Positions 40,561-55,200 of a stretch of DNA of 64,000 bases are shown here, piece after piece. The position numbers and the translations under genes were made by a program. The DNA is taken from NCBI RefSeq assembly GCF_016859285.1, contig NC_053412.1, positions 6,662,426 to 6,726,425 on the forward strand. The letters are read 5' to 3'. The first letter of the stretch is position 1. Every line of letters starts with the position of its first letter. A model generated the notes under the pieces. It ran no database searches. It was not told the origin of the DNA and saw only the letters and a program-made list of their open reading frames with translations. The stretch comes from Xiphias gladius. Lineage: Eukaryota > Chordata > Actinopteri > Istiophoriformes > Xiphiidae.

Positions 40561-43500
40561 GTGCGTGGATGTGAATGAATGACGGCGGGTTGAGGGGGGG
40601 GGGGTAGCGGTGAAGTCATTTAGAGCAGGTTGGGACGCAGATGGAGTAGTACTGTAGATAGAGGTGCGTCGGTGCCGATGTGGGACGGGATGTCATTTGT
40701 AAACATGCCGACGAGGAAGGATGTGGTGGTATTTTATAGTGTGTTTTTTATTTTTTTTTACATGTACTGTCGTGAAGGCTCGGCAGTTTTGATGTCAGTG
40801 CAGGATGTGCTGGTATTTTGGGGCATTTTGTTCTTATGATATTTTCCAGCTCTGCATCCTTGCATGGTTCATGGGTCACCATTAAACCATTAAAGGAGGG
40901 GTTTTTTGTTTTGTTTTTTCTGATGCTGGCAGGTAGTGGTATTAATATATCAGCAGTTATGAGGAGGGGAATTCTAGGCACGACTTACCTAGAAAGAGTT
41001 GTATCCCCCCTTCTGTGATCCTACTACTCTCTGCAGTTTTGTAGTACACTGCACTCTGCCTTTAGAAAAAACACTGGGACTGTGCTGTATTTCATGAGCG
41101 ATTACACCGATAGCTGAGCGCCTTCCAAACGCCAAGAGGAATGTGTTGCTGTGAATTTCCCCTCTGCCACGCCGCCGTTTTAACCCGTGCGTGTTTTTCC
41201 GCCACGGCAGGGCTGCCATTGCCACCCAAGGGCTGAGGGAAGTTATGTAATCTCGGAGGGATGCGGGGGGTTTGGCGGGGCTGCTCCTTTGTAGTCCACC
41301 TGAAACCAGTGTAGCATACAGGGGAAACTATGTGTCGTTCAGTAGTAGAAGATTTAAGGTGGCAGCTGCGTTTTCAGCATCTAGGCTTTTGTCTTGGTGT
41401 TGGATGTTGGATGAAATGTAAATAAATCAGTTTATACAGCCACGCTGTACACGGGGAGACAAAAGCAGGGGGAGAGGGCAGAAAATTTTACATAACAGGC
41501 ATGGTGATGCTAGCCCGGTGCAGACACTGTGTACAGTGGATAAGCTGTACGAATATTCCCGGAATTGCAGAATTTGAAAAAATTGAATGTGGGTACCCAG
41601 GATTAAAATGCAGTTGTTCAGTGGTTGATCAAAATGATTTGCAGTAGCGGAGAGATTGGCAGGAAAACAGCGGTGGAATCAAGGTCCAGAAACAAAAGAT
41701 TTAACACTTCGAAGTCGGTCCCAGGATTGTGTTTGGATCAAACCAGGTTCACTGTGACTTTTCCCCCTCACGCTTACCAAAGAAATGCAGGTTAGGTGAA
41801 CTCCAAATTGCCTGTATTGGTGTGAATAAGACAGTGGTTGTCGGTCTCTGTGTGTTAGACCTGACGACCTGTTCCAGACTGTTTCTTGCCCAGTGCATGC
41901 TGGGGAAGGCCACAGCCCCCCACTATACCCATGAGCCTGAGCAGAATAAACAGGTGTAGAATTTGCATGGATGGATGGAAGGAAGCCACAATCAGTATCC
42001 AAATGTAAACGGAAGATTCACCTCATTAATCACTAATCACAAATTACAAATGGACTAACAGGCCTTTACAGTACTTGAATAGCAACAACCTGTAGTGTAT
42101 GGGTACAGGTTGTTAGCTGTTTCTCTTTTTTTTTATATCATTGTAGACTGAATAGCAGCTGATTAATCTATAATGAAAAATAACTGTTCGTAGGATCGGA
42201 TGTAGCAGACGGGTGCGGTGGCGGTCATGTTTAGGTCCCTGTCCGAAGAGGTCACAGAGATCCCTAGTCTATAAAATGCTTTTGAAAATGGATTTCTCAA
42301 GTTATTTTAGGAATTAGATTGTATTTTACTGCGTTTCGGCTGTTGTATTCTTTAGCCTATTTAAAAGCAAAGAGCACTTCCCTGTGTTCTGTATCCAGAT
42401 GTCTTTGCTATTTAAAAATTGAAGGTGTTGTGGCAGATTTATGCCTCTCAGGTTTACCTGTGTCTGAGGATCTACAGGCTACCGCTATATGTTTACTAGT
42501 CATGCTCAGTGTGGCGCATGTGTTACTCCTCTGTGGAAACATTTTAATTTCAAACGATTGAATCGGATTTCGCTGCATTGTGATCCCTGTGTTTCATGTG
42601 CTTGGGTTATTCCACTTAAGGGTGATAATTCTTGCATAAACTCAATCCAGGTTCTCTTTGAAGCTGCTGTCTAGGCCCGTTTCAGTCATTCTGCTTCTCT
42701 GTACAGTGAAGTGAGCGAGCGCACCTTGCGCTACGTTGTTGAATTCATGCAGGTTCTGCATTGTTTCCTTCAGTAACCTTCACCCAGCAGTGCTTTTAGG
42801 TAGAGCAGGAGAGCCGGACATTTTCTGGTTGTAGTACATGTAAGAACCTTCCTTGTTCCACAAAAGCATGTTACACATCACCTCGTAGCATCAGCAAAGA
42901 GATTAATTAAATCAAAGCCCTCCAAAGTTAAAAAGGATAGTGGACAGAAGTTACTTTTAAAATAGAAAGTTTACTGAAATGAAACTATTTAAAAATAGTT
43001 TTATAAGTATAGTCAGTACTCAATTAATCAATTCATTTGTCCATAAAATGCCTGGAATAAAAAGTGAAATATGCCCTTATATGTCTTTAGATCACTTGTT
43101 TGTCCAAATAACAGTCCAAAACCCAAAGATGTCCAGTTAACTGACAAAGAAAGGCAGCAGATCTTCACAGTTAATAAGCTAAAACCAGAGAATGTTTGAC
43201 ATTTTTGCTTGAAAATTACTTAAACAACTATCTAAATAGTTGACAACTAATTTCATAGTTTCAGCTCTACAGCCCACAGGACAAAAGTGCTTTAACCCAT
43301 ACTCCCAAGAGAAACTGACTGACTGATTTTAGCACCGGCAGACCTACTGCGTGTTTTATTCATACCGATAGAATACAATTTTAAAGCAATCACGTGGTTT
43401 TGCTCAGCAAGGCTGGCTGAATTTCAAAGCTTTTATTTCTCTGCTGCCTGCAAGCAGCAAAGAAACTTGATGAGGTATTAGTATATGGTCCAGGACCGCG

Positions 43501-46500
43501 ACAGAGTAATCGTCACGGTGGTGGAGTAGATGGCTCGCTCTGTTCTGACTGAGACTCTGATCACAATTAATCTGTTTAGTGGCCCGTAGCCGCAAAGATT
43601 AAAAAAAGTCATCCTGGGATTTGCCTTTCAAACCGTTACGTCATTTTGAAGAGGTACTACAGTGTCAGTTAGCAGAGAACATCTTTGAAATGTGTTTAAA
43701 CTAAGAGGAAAAACATAACTTCTTCAGCGCTACCATCATCTCCAAGAATAGATGGAGCTAGTTCTTCATCGTGTCACCTTTACTCCGTGTTCCTGCGGGG
43801 GGCCTTGAATTGCTGTAATCAACTTCTCAGCTATTTTAAACTCACCAGGTGGAGCTATTGTTTGCTGAAGAGCGCATCAGATGGAAATCCGAAGCTGGTT
43901 GTCCTACATGTTCACTGATTTACCAGGTGGCTTTGATTTGCATAGCTGTGGTTGTTATAGTGGGCTTCACAGCCGGACTGAACTCCTCTGCATTAAAGAA
44001 GGAAATTTAGCTGAACGATGCTGTAGGATCAAGTTGTGTTTTGTTTTTTTTGCTGTGGTGAGACACTGAAAAGCCCCAGTCTACTGAGCTCACATATTAG
44101 AGGTCAAAAGATCACGAAAAGATCATATAGTTGATTTCTGCCTCTCCGTTGTGTGTGCATGGCATGGCCATCGTAGTGGTTAATAAATTATGAGAAAGTA
44201 TTGAAAATGCCAGTGAGGATGGCATAACTGACAGTCCACATTATTAGGAGGATTTAGAACAATCGAAAGGAATAGGTTAGCGTTTTAAGAGTTCGTTTGT
44301 TAGTCTGCATCTCTGGGGAAACGCTAAAAGATGTCGGTTGAATCAAGTGTTGGAAGACTGCCTTATCTATCTATCTGTTTGTTTTAATTTAATGTGATCT
44401 ACATTTATTGATATTTATTGAAACGTGGAGTACACAGGGCAAGCGCTGTTTTGTAATGGTATCTGGCCAGTAACCTTCCATTAAACCAATTTGAAAGCAA
44501 CGAATGTCAGATTTTAACTCTGAGACCAAAGTTTGTCTTCCGTAAGGAATCCTGTCTCGTGTGTAAAACACTACAGAGGCGTCAGTGCTATCAGTAAAAT
44601 ACTAAAGGGCTGAGATAAGACTTTTCTCCCTGAGATAACCGTAGATGTTGACGGGGCGGTCTTGCCCGGCCTAGCGGACCCTCACATCTCCGAAAATGTC
44701 AGAGCACTCTTTAAAAGAACACAAATACAGACAAGAACACAGATTGAGGCCTACAGTCTATACAGTTGTGTGCAAAACACAACAATAGTATCACTCAGGT
44801 TTCTTTTTGTTCACATTCAAGTGCAGTCAATAGGAAGAAGGTTTGAGAGACTCGATCCAGAGTTTCCAGAACAAACTGGATCAAAAGATGTTTTCTTTAT
44901 GTTTGTACCCTGCTCTTTTCAGGATATCACAGAAAACACTACTTTCTCTTTCAGAGAGACACAGCGTGCCCTCGTTCTTGCCTGCTGTGTTTGTGACTTA
45001 GGTTGTGATGTGGTGTTGTGATGCTCAAGGAGGAAAGTGTGTGCGCTGAATGTCCTTGGAGCGCCAGAGCAGCACAACAACAAAAGACGGAACAGATGCA
45101 AAGCGCTTTTACACTACGACAGGGAGGACGAAGAAAACACACCGTGTGCTTCAGCTAATTGGTACCAGAGACTCTGCTGCAACTTCACGGCATGGCTGGT
45201 GAAGGAAAACAGTGGACTAAAAGCTCAAATGTCGAGGGATCCTGTTAAGACTACATCACCTCTGAGAATTGGGCTTTCATTAATCCTTTAATTAGTGAAT
45301 ATGATGGAAATCCTCTGGAAATTATGAGACCAGAGCAATGGAGTTTTGTTAGAGAAAAATGCTGCAGTTATTCTTCTCCAGACATTAGTGACCTGTATTC
45401 AGTAGTTCAGTCAATAGAGATCGACAGTAGAAAATGTCCTTTAGCCTCAGAATCGTCCCTCCTGGGTGCCCCCATTGTCATTTCTACCATTGATCCTCGT
45501 TCGTTCTGCATGTGAGCAGCTCTATATTTGACATCTTGATGATAAAAGGACTCACACTCTAAATCTGGCTGATAAATGGCATTTTGATGAAAATTTGCTA
45601 CTGGCGTTTGTCTTTTGTCAACCTCTGTAACGATACATACAGTGGAGTTTGATTGATTAGACATTTGGAATTGATCAGTGCTACGCTGGTTGGGAGGAGC
45701 TCAAGCTGAATTGTCTCTAATGGTACATTTTAATGAGATTCTTCTGGAGTGTTTTAGTGTACCATAAGGAAATAAAATGATGCAGTAAGAAACGTCATCA
45801 TTGTTATCTTTTTTAATATTGTAGGCAAGAAAATCATCATTAAAAACATTCATTTGAGCAATTTAGAAGAAGAGCCTCATTCTAGTGGCCAGTGATTTTG
45901 ATACTCGTACCCAAAAGTGGCCCATTTTTTAACATAATTGATTGTAGAGCTGCGTGCAAACCCTGCATCTATTCTGCTTGGGATTGTCACTGTCCATCTA
46001 AAAAGAGAAAACTTAAATAGAGTGCATTAAAACTAAAGCTTGGAAAAAGGACCTCACTGCATAGTTTTGCATGAGAAGAAATAACAACATGGATAGTTAT
46101 GCCAAAAAAAAAGGTTTTAGGTTTCTCACATTAAATCTTACATGTTGTAGCAGTTTTTTTGAACAGACCATAAATAGCTGAACCTTTAAGAGAAGAAAAC
46201 TGTTTTTCATGGAACTCAATTAAATCATTTTTATGTAAGGATTGCTGTAGCAATGAAAACGAGTCTGCGGCTCTTAGTGACTGACAGTGGAAAGACAGAA
46301 TTTTATGATTTTGACAAAGAAAGAATATTTCATTTGGATCACGTCATATCCGAGACCCAGTACGTTTTTTTTTAAGGTCAGTATCAACGCTGATCTTTGC
46401 GCTGATCAATCCATCCATCCTGACCTCTCCACAGCGAAGCTTTGCAGCACTATATTGTAGCAACATGACAGGATTTGTGCCTTTGCTACTTAGAGAAGGC

Positions 46501-49500
46501 ATTATTCATCATTATTTATCATTATACACACAACCTCACTCCTCCCGAAGAGTCTTTAGCTTTAGTGAAAAGAAGCAGCTTGGAGAAATCGTATGTTTAC
46601 AAGGGAGTACGAGGTAATTTTCCCTCTCCTCAAGCCAACAGAAAGACGTCAGTAGCAACAGGGTCCGTTGTACACGAAGGGCATTGAGGATATCCTACTG
46701 CTGTTTTTACACTGAATGACTGAGTGTAACTGTGTAGCCTCAGCCCCGCTGTGGTGCCTTTAGGCATGATTTGATTGGAACCTCAGGCCTGACAAGTGTC
46801 CTGTGAAACCCCCAGCACAGAGGAGGGGAAGAGGCTATTTGCTGTCAACTCAGTTTTCTTTTACTGTAAAACTTGTCATATCCAGGGATGGACATATGGA
46901 GGGCGGCTGTAGCTCAGGAGGTAGAGCAGGTCGTGCACTACCCAGGAGGTCGGTGATTCGATCGCTGGCTCTTCCAGTCCGGATGTCGACAGGGTCCTTG
47001 TGTGAGATAATGAGCCCCAAATTGCCCTGGTGGCTTTGCAGAGGGCTGTGTGTGAGTGTGTGTGAATGCGATGTATGAATGTGTGTGTGAATAAGACTAG
47101 AAAAGCTCTATGTAAGTGCAGTCCATTTACCATTTACATGTGCATTCTCTGCTTCACTTTCACGCTGAGTTGGTTGATTTTTTTTTTTTTTTAAAAAGGG
47201 AAGGAAACTTAAAGGAAAAACAAATGCTGTGACACATATTCATATTGTAACTACTGAACAACAGCTTCATAACTGCCACTTTACAAATATATAGAGATAC
47301 AGTATGTGGTAAAAGACATCTATGTATATTGTTAATGTATTTACGTGTGTATTGTTTAAAAAAAAACACATACAAACTGCCACATTTATCTTGGCTGGAC
47401 GCTCTCACTTCTCTGCTGAGAGAATGTTAATCAGCTTGTCACGGCTTGTCAGGTTGCACCTGTCTGGTTGACAGATGCCAGTAAAGTCTGTTAAAACAGA
47501 TTCCGCTCAAGCACAGTGGAAGCAAAGCATTTCACAGCATGTTTGCATCTTTATACGCTGAAATCCAATCATGTGTACGGTCAGTAAAGTCACAATCTGC
47601 TTCCACACAGCCGTCTACCACGGCTCAACCGTCTCTGCTCCACCTTTCAGATGACAATTTGCATAAAGCTATGGATTTAAGTTTTAAAGCAGACTGTTGT
47701 AATGGCAAAATAATCAGAATAAGTGTAGGTTTTGAGGGCTTCTTCTAGAATTTCATTGTTGTCACAGCGGATAAGCCTTGGAAAAGGTATTTAGACCATG
47801 GGAAATCGAAACTCTCAAATCTCAAAACCATTAAATCCCATGTGAGGGTCAACTCTGTACAGCCTTGTGCCATGCGTGAACTATGACCTCGACTATATGT
47901 GGCCCTTAATTCATGCAACCTACATAGCCTACTCCTTGACTACAGTGTAGTAGACGTTCTGTTTATTTGCGACATCTCCACTCCCTCAGTGATTTGCCGG
48001 AATCGCGTTGTTAAAGGGCAGCAAGCAACATTGTCTTTATCATCAATTTTCCCATCTGATCCATCGAATTTGAGAAGCTGGAACGAGGGATCATTTGACA
48101 TTTTAGCTTGATAAAGGTCTTAAACGGTTTATAGACTAATAGTTTCCTACCAACTACAGTGATTGATTAATCTGCTAAGTATTTCAGCACGACTCTGACA
48201 GAACATGTACCTTTGAGGGTCATGATATACAGATAGTTTAGACTTTCACAACACCCTATGCTAGAACTGTTGTCTTCATTATTAGTCCAGTCATACAACA
48301 TCAGTTAAAAGATAAATATGCCATTGCAGTATTTCTTTTGCAACAGAACCATTTTTTGGCAATGAAAAAAAATCGCATTGTGAAAGATTATTTACGGAAA
48401 GCAAGCTTTAGTGTTGGACTGGAGACACAAATAGTAATGCGAGGTATCTTTATTCCTGGGAGATGGAGAGACAAAGAAGATAGGGGGAGGAGAGAGAGAG
48501 GAAAGAAGAAGATAAAGAACAAAGAGGGAGAGATTAAAGGATGGGAGCAAAGGGAGAGGAGAGAGAGAGATGAAAAGCAGCAGGCACACCAGCGTCATTA
48601 AAATAATCATGTATAATTAAAGGAACATTTCCATGGCTGACTTACTGCTGGGAATCAAAGGCTCGCTCTCAAGGAGAACAGAAGGCTAAAATCTACCTTA
48701 CTCTGACTTCTTTCACTGCCGGCTGAAACACTGACATGCCGTCTAGGTCACACCAGGGATGCAGTGGTAAATAAAGACAGTGGATAGTGATTGTCATAAG
48801 GCACCAAAATGCATGAAACTCTGTTGTGTTTTAACAATTTCAAGACGATCTTCAAATTACAGGTACAAAGGATGTGAAATCATTTTTGATTTTATGGTAG
48901 CCAGGCTTTTGAATCAAGGTCAACATGACTGTGATGTCAGAATCTGTGCTGCACACCGATAGCAAACTATCTTCAGTGTTTTGACCTCTGATAGGTCTCT
49001 TTATGATCCTCGATTTGGTAGCTTTAAGGCCTCAGTATGCCTCAATAAAAGTTCTCGTCTTCTACATGTAACAGTGACTTTCCAACGATGGACAACCCTA
49101 TAATCACACCCACGTTAGGCATCGATTGACCCAGTGTGCGGAGGTGTTTCAACGGGCAGGGTTTGAGCTCTCAGTCTCTTGTACGTGTACGACGTCCTAA
49201 ATGCCTTCAATGACAGACCAATCCGACAGCGTGCGACTTTATCCCCATTTGTGTAACTCACGGCCGCTGACAGCACTGTCAGCAGGAGAGTCAGTCACAA
49301 TGAGTGGCAGAGGAAGTTGCTGTACCGGCTGAGAGCGTTGGAGTGGCGAACAGACGTGTCCCACTGTTTCCACTGTCTCTGTTTACATCACAGTTAGTTT
49401 CGTAGTTTGGTGATTTGTGACAAGACTCTGTTTGTAAAAGTTTACAGCCTGACATTTAGAGGACAGTCCTCGATGTTTTCCAATATCAGTTTATATTATA

Positions 49501-52224
49501 CCACAATATGGCAAATGTATGCAAAATAACATGTCAAATGGTCAAACTGATGTTCAAACCAATGAGCAGTGTTTCACGGCTGTACAAAGACCAAACTCTT
49601 CGTATGTGTAATATAAAGGTTTTAATAACAAAATAACATTTAATGACATAATTTCGCTAAAAGAAATCTATAGAACGATAATGTGCCGTGATCATATACC
49701 GCCATGATACAGTCCTCCTGGAGTCTGAGAAGCAAAAATATCGAATTGTGCCCCGACCATCTCAGAAATATTAATCAACATACATGAACATATTGAGATT
49801 AAGGCAGGGAGTATACCCGGAGAAGCCAGCTATGTAAACCTGATATGTCAAGGATGAAGAGGAACATGCTGCTGGTGAGGCTAAGTTGGCCAAACAGATG
49901 TCAGTGCACTGACGGTGAGTTCCCTGAAATTAAATGAAGAGGCACCTATGGAGAGGGGAGTGTTTCACAACATGTCAGCTAAAATGCCAAAATGCCAATA
50001 CAATCTGCAAACTAAGTAAATGTTATATGTGTTACAGTAGTGGTTTTAGTATTTCCTGCCAAGTCAAGTACAGTGAAGCTTTCAATAAACCAGAAAATTC
50101 AATCCTGTAATTATTATGTGGATGTTGATTCGAGGCTGGTGCTTAATAATGACGTGACTGTGTCGTTACGCCTTGTGGAAGATAATCACCGTGTATTTGT
50201 CCATCACATGCTGTATGTTGTGTCGCGTAAACTTTGTACCTCGCCTGTAAGTGGAACATGTTCCATCAGACCTTCCAGCTGTGATCCCAGCAGGGCTGTA
50301 ATTTAGCTGACCCAGACTGAATATTAGCTGCTCACTGGGGGCTTCAATTTGCTGAAGCTCACTTTTTTTAAAGCTCCTGCATATCATTCACCTCTGGCAC
50401 TTTACTACGTAAGACCTACTCAGTATCTTAAGAGAGAGAGCAAGCATGACTGACAAGTTGTTATACACTTAGGTTTGTGTGCAGTGAGTGCCCCGGTCAG
50501 CAGGGGGCTTACAGGTAACCATATTTTGAGAACGACATAGGATTGAAAGTAAATTTTTGTGCTGACTGAGACATGACATAAGGCAAAAACGTTCAGACAG
50601 AGGAAAGAGACAAAAAACAGCTGGCTACGTAGGACACTACAGAGTAGTGCAATGCAGAGAAACATATCATCCAGGTGGATGATGAAGGTCTCATTTACGG
50701 AGGTTCTTTTTTCTATTTTGCTGTAATATTTGTGTTCTTCATAATTTATCTTTAAAGTGCACTGCGTGGCTGTGAAGCTTTCTCTTTCTGCCTCTCTATC
50801 ATCTTTGTTGTCATCTGCATCCTGGCTCAGTTTATTAGGTTTACCTAAGTCAGGCTTTTCACAGAAATGCCAACTTTTCATAGCTTACTTTACTGTATAA
50901 ACACTTGTTGTTAAAGAAATACGGTGGACAAATAGTTGATACGGACACAAAACACGCTGGAAAGAGAAGACAAGCGTATTTTAAAGCAGCGGTCTGTGGA
51001 TAATGCTGGCTAATCAGAGAGCAAAACCTATTTCTCTCCTCTCCAGATGTTATTGGTTTTGATCTTGTTGCACTCCGAATGCAGAGCTGAGCTTTTCTCC
51101 CATCTTCATTCTGTTGTCCTCTTCTCCTCCTGTCTTCAGGTAATATATGCTCTCAACACCAAGAACGACGAACATGAAGAAGAAATCGAGTCCCTGAAAG
51201 AAGCCCACGAGGATGAGGTACGCACATCACGTAGCACCAGACATCTATGATTATATAGAGCACAGGAGCACAGGGATAATGCGTGTTTCGTTTTTTAGTG
51301 ACTCGCAGTGTGCTGCAGCGGCAGTTGAGGGGCAGTAGATTGTAGATTCAGTGGCACACTGTAATTTTGGTGTCAGGACTGACCACATTTTGTGCTGTCT
51401 GTTGCCCGCCTGTGGGGAGCAGGTCAACGCTGCACCCTTCACAGCACGCATGGACCCGAAATCACACAAACTCCTCATATTCATGCTGCTTGTCTATTTC
51501 TCTTTCATTCTCTACTGTTTCACTTGCAAACACATTTGCACAGAAAAAAATCAAATGATGCCATTTAGGCAGAGTAAAGATAAAATCAATGTCTTACCGG
51601 AATCTGTTGCCTGCAGCAGCTTGCAGTTCTCAAGCACTTCCCTTTCAGTTTACAGCAATATGAAAGTGGCAGGTACAGACAGCTGCCAAATGAAAGGAAA
51701 ACCCAACAAAAAGTGTGTTAGTGAGGCTTGTTTCACCACGAGGCTCCAGAACAGCTTCAATGCTCCTCTGCTTAGCTTCTCAAGGTTTCTGGATCCTTTA
51801 CTGGAGGGATGAACACCATTCTTCCAAAAGATATTCCCTCGTTCGGTGTTTTGATGATGGTGGTGGAGAGTGCTGAACAGTTAACTCCAAATCTCCCAAA
51901 GGTGTTCAGTTGGGTTGAGATCTGGTGACCGTGGAGGCCCAAGCATATGACTCGTATCATTTTCGTACCCAACAAACGATTCGGTGACTCCTCGTGCCCT
52001 GTGTGGAAGCACCTTCCTTCGATATGTTTCTCCACTCATTTGTTCAGCCTCTTCCTTTAATTCATGACCTGTATGCATATATGCTCTATCTGAAGACTCT
52101 AAATACAGAGTGTTGCACATTACCAAACTGTGATTACGCATGTCATATTACTACTTGTTACCCTGAATAAGTCCTGTGTAAACACCCCAGGGCTGCTGGT
52201 GCGAACGAATCTGCACAAGAGCCC

Positions 52225-52256
<32 letters not shown>

Positions 52257-55200
52257 CTTGACTTGGAAAAGCTTCTCTAGATTCCCCACTTCATTCACTG
52301 TGTTGTCAGCATGTCATGGCAGGGAGAGCGGTTCTTTTGAGGGGGATCAGACGACTCGATGTAATTGGTCTCGATGGGTACCAGCCAGCAGCACACCCGC
52401 CCACCCACCAATACTGCAATCACATTTTCTGAATGCTTTTAATTTAATATACAGTTGGTTTTTCTCGACTGGTTTCACAGACAGAATAAATCTGGCTCGA
52501 GATCAAACCCTATGACCTCCGTTGACAGGCATAGTTCGTTTAAGGACAAGACCTAAGCCGATATGAAACCGCTTTAAATGTTGTTAATTTCATTCTTATT
52601 GCTTTCAAAGAGAAGCTTTAATGTACTGTGGTCTAAGTTGTTCATTAAATTAGTGTTGCTTTCAAGTGTTAAACTTTCAAAGTGGGAGTGTTCTCTCCTG
52701 CCAAGAAACATTTCTTGGAGGCAGCAGGGTTTTACTGGCTCCTAGCTTTATTTATTTCCACATTTTTTCCCCTCTAGTTCTTATTTCCACCTACTCTGCA
52801 TGTGGATTTTCAGTTTCCTCTACATGTTGTAGTAAAGCAAAATCATTTTTAAATGAATTTTTATGTCACATTATTATACTTAAAAAGTTATTTGTTCTAG
52901 TTTTAAATTATTTCTGCAGAATTCAAGACGTCGGATGTTTTGTACTCTCTTGCTCAGGTCCAACACATTGTGACAGAAACGAGAGACAAGATCATGCAGT
53001 ACAAGAGCAAGATGGCAGACGAGGCGGACCTGAGGCGGCGGCTGGCCAGTCTGGAAGAATCTGTTGAACTCCACGAACACATGAAGAGACAGGTCAGTCG
53101 CTGCTGCTGGGCACCACGGGGGCTTCATTTAGTTCATTGTGTTTTAGAGAGGCTTTGTTTGTTTTCATTCTGTTTTAGTCAAAGCGGATACATTTGTAGA
53201 GCTTCACAGACACATAAATTAGAGACATTTTTCTTTCTTATGTCATTATCTTCATGTCACGTTGTGTCATAGTTCTGAAGCAGTCTTTAATGAAGTGGAT
53301 TTAAATCCAATATCTGTATCTGAACTGAGCTGCATGGCATCTAATAACCTTTTATGTAATATATAGGGAAGTAATTGCATGAAATTACAGTGTTTTAATA
53401 TAATGTAAAATAATGTAATGCAGTTGTTGTAATGTTTTTCTACTGTCAGGCTCTGGCAGAGTTTGAGATGTACAGACAGAGAATGGAGGACTCCCAGCTC
53501 TGCACTGAGGCCCAACACACACAGAGAGTGGTTTCTATGAGCAGAGAGGTAAGGCTTTACTCACAGCCACATACGCACACATGTCACACACACACACAAG
53601 CACACAAATGTATATATAATCATATAGCCTGGTAAAAGACTGGACGATGGAGATGCATTGTGAATCCCAGACCCAGTTTAATTCCGATAAAACATAAAAC
53701 AAATGATTGTTCAGACAATATTGTGTACTATACTCACTCTAACAAGAGGAGAAACATAAATATCAGGCTTCTACTACTAATAAAATTAAAGGGAGCTGTG
53801 ACTCCAGTGTGTGGGTACTCCTCGTATTGCACTGTAATTCATTTTTTGTATATAGCTCTTATCCCTCCGAGGTTTTGTGGATGTCCACACGGCTACTCTA
53901 ACTTATTATATCGTTTTAAAGTACCAAAAGCCAGTAGAACAGCCATGTCCTACCAAAAACCAACAGTGACATACCACTCAGAAGCAGCATACGCCACTAG
54001 ACCGGGAGTGGTATACAATCAGCCATTTTGATCTTGGTGCTGCTGGATTCCTCTTTCGTATGACCCTGTATCCATGACTACAGGTAAACACAAAAATTAG
54101 GCTTTGCTGCTCAGTGCAAAGTTACGTAAGTTGTTGGAGAGAGCGGTACGCTGCTTATTTACATAACGTTTGCCCGGCGCAGTGGAGGTGTTGTGAGATT
54201 TGTTCACTTCCTTTGGGCCTTCACCGTAATGCAGTAGTATGTTTTAGATCAAACAGCTATACAGTTATCCAATAAAGACTGATCGCAGATATTATATAAA
54301 GTTACAACAAAGCCATATTGAATGTAAAAAGACTTAAAATCACACGGTCTAATCTAATGTGATTATATATATCATGTTTTATCATGTCATGTCATCTATC
54401 ATATCATACCATGAATCTATATCATATATGCCTGTTTTTGTAGAGGTTGATGGCAGTGGGCATAAATGAACACCTGAGGTGTGATTAGCTGGGATGAGCT
54501 GGTGGCTGAATGAGCTCAGTCCATCAACACTCCATCTATGCTTGGATTGGTCTGTGTTAGCGTTGGTCTTGTCCCTCGTCTTCCTCCCCGCCACTGCCTC
54601 CATACTGTCTAGTCCCGGCTTGACCAAAGAGACAGCCTCTTTACCAACCCGAACAAGTCCGCTGGCTTCACATACCATTACATCTCATGCTACATTTTTA
54701 TATATTTTTTTCAACCTGTCTGTCAGATTTTTGACGCAACAGCTAACATGGACAAGTTTCTTTGTTGCTGCCGTGTGCATACGTAGAGGCATAGAGAAGC
54801 TGCAAGTATTTGTTTTGGCACAGAGAGAAACCAAAAATAAGTATAAGTTAATAGAATTAAATGTTTTGCTCTTTTCTAATTATTACAGAGGAATTTTGAA
54901 GAGATGCTGTGAGCATTTAGCTTGGCACAGGTAGAGATTAAATTGGGAATAACTCATAAACGATTCAGAATAGAACATCTTTCGTGGTTTCAATAGGTGG
55001 AGGAAATGCGTCGGGATTTTGAGGAGAAGCTGCGGGCGTTCAGCCAGGCTCAGGCCCAGTTTGAGGCGGATAAACGGCGAGCGCTGGAGGAGCTGAGGGC
55101 CACCCACCGCCAGGAGGTGGAGGAACTCCTCAACAACCAGCAGAACCAGAGCGCCACCTCCACCGAAGACCAGGAGAAACTGGCTGAGCTCCATAGACAA

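Larger units (their letters stand above)
40561..51139 (+). other. fam184a intron 1
   Basis: A 10.6 kb intron. It contains an L2-type LINE tail (41730-41975), the repeat at 43015-43271, a SINE (46901-47138), T runs near 47178, and a polypurine tract (48460-48590). No coding exon or RNA gene was recognised. Confidence 0.6.
51218..52957 (+). other. fam184a intron 2
   Basis: A 1.7 kb intron containing the Tc1-like remnant (51655-52140) and the GCA repeat (52225-52254). Nothing else was recognised. Confidence 0.6.

Noticed and set aside
44662..45021. 119-codon + strand frame in fam184a intron 1
   Set aside because: No recognisable domain, no splice or promoter context, and ordinary length for chance in a 10 kb intron.
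46901..46975. tRNA gene at the head of the SINE
   Set aside because: A and B box-like motifs are present, but the cloverleaf is incomplete and a SINE body and tail follow. The same tail occurs at 18776-19003.
50420..50881. 153-codon - strand frame in fam184a intron 1
   Set aside because: No recognisable domain; the reading is mixed-composition and lies antisense just upstream of exon 2, without supporting signals.
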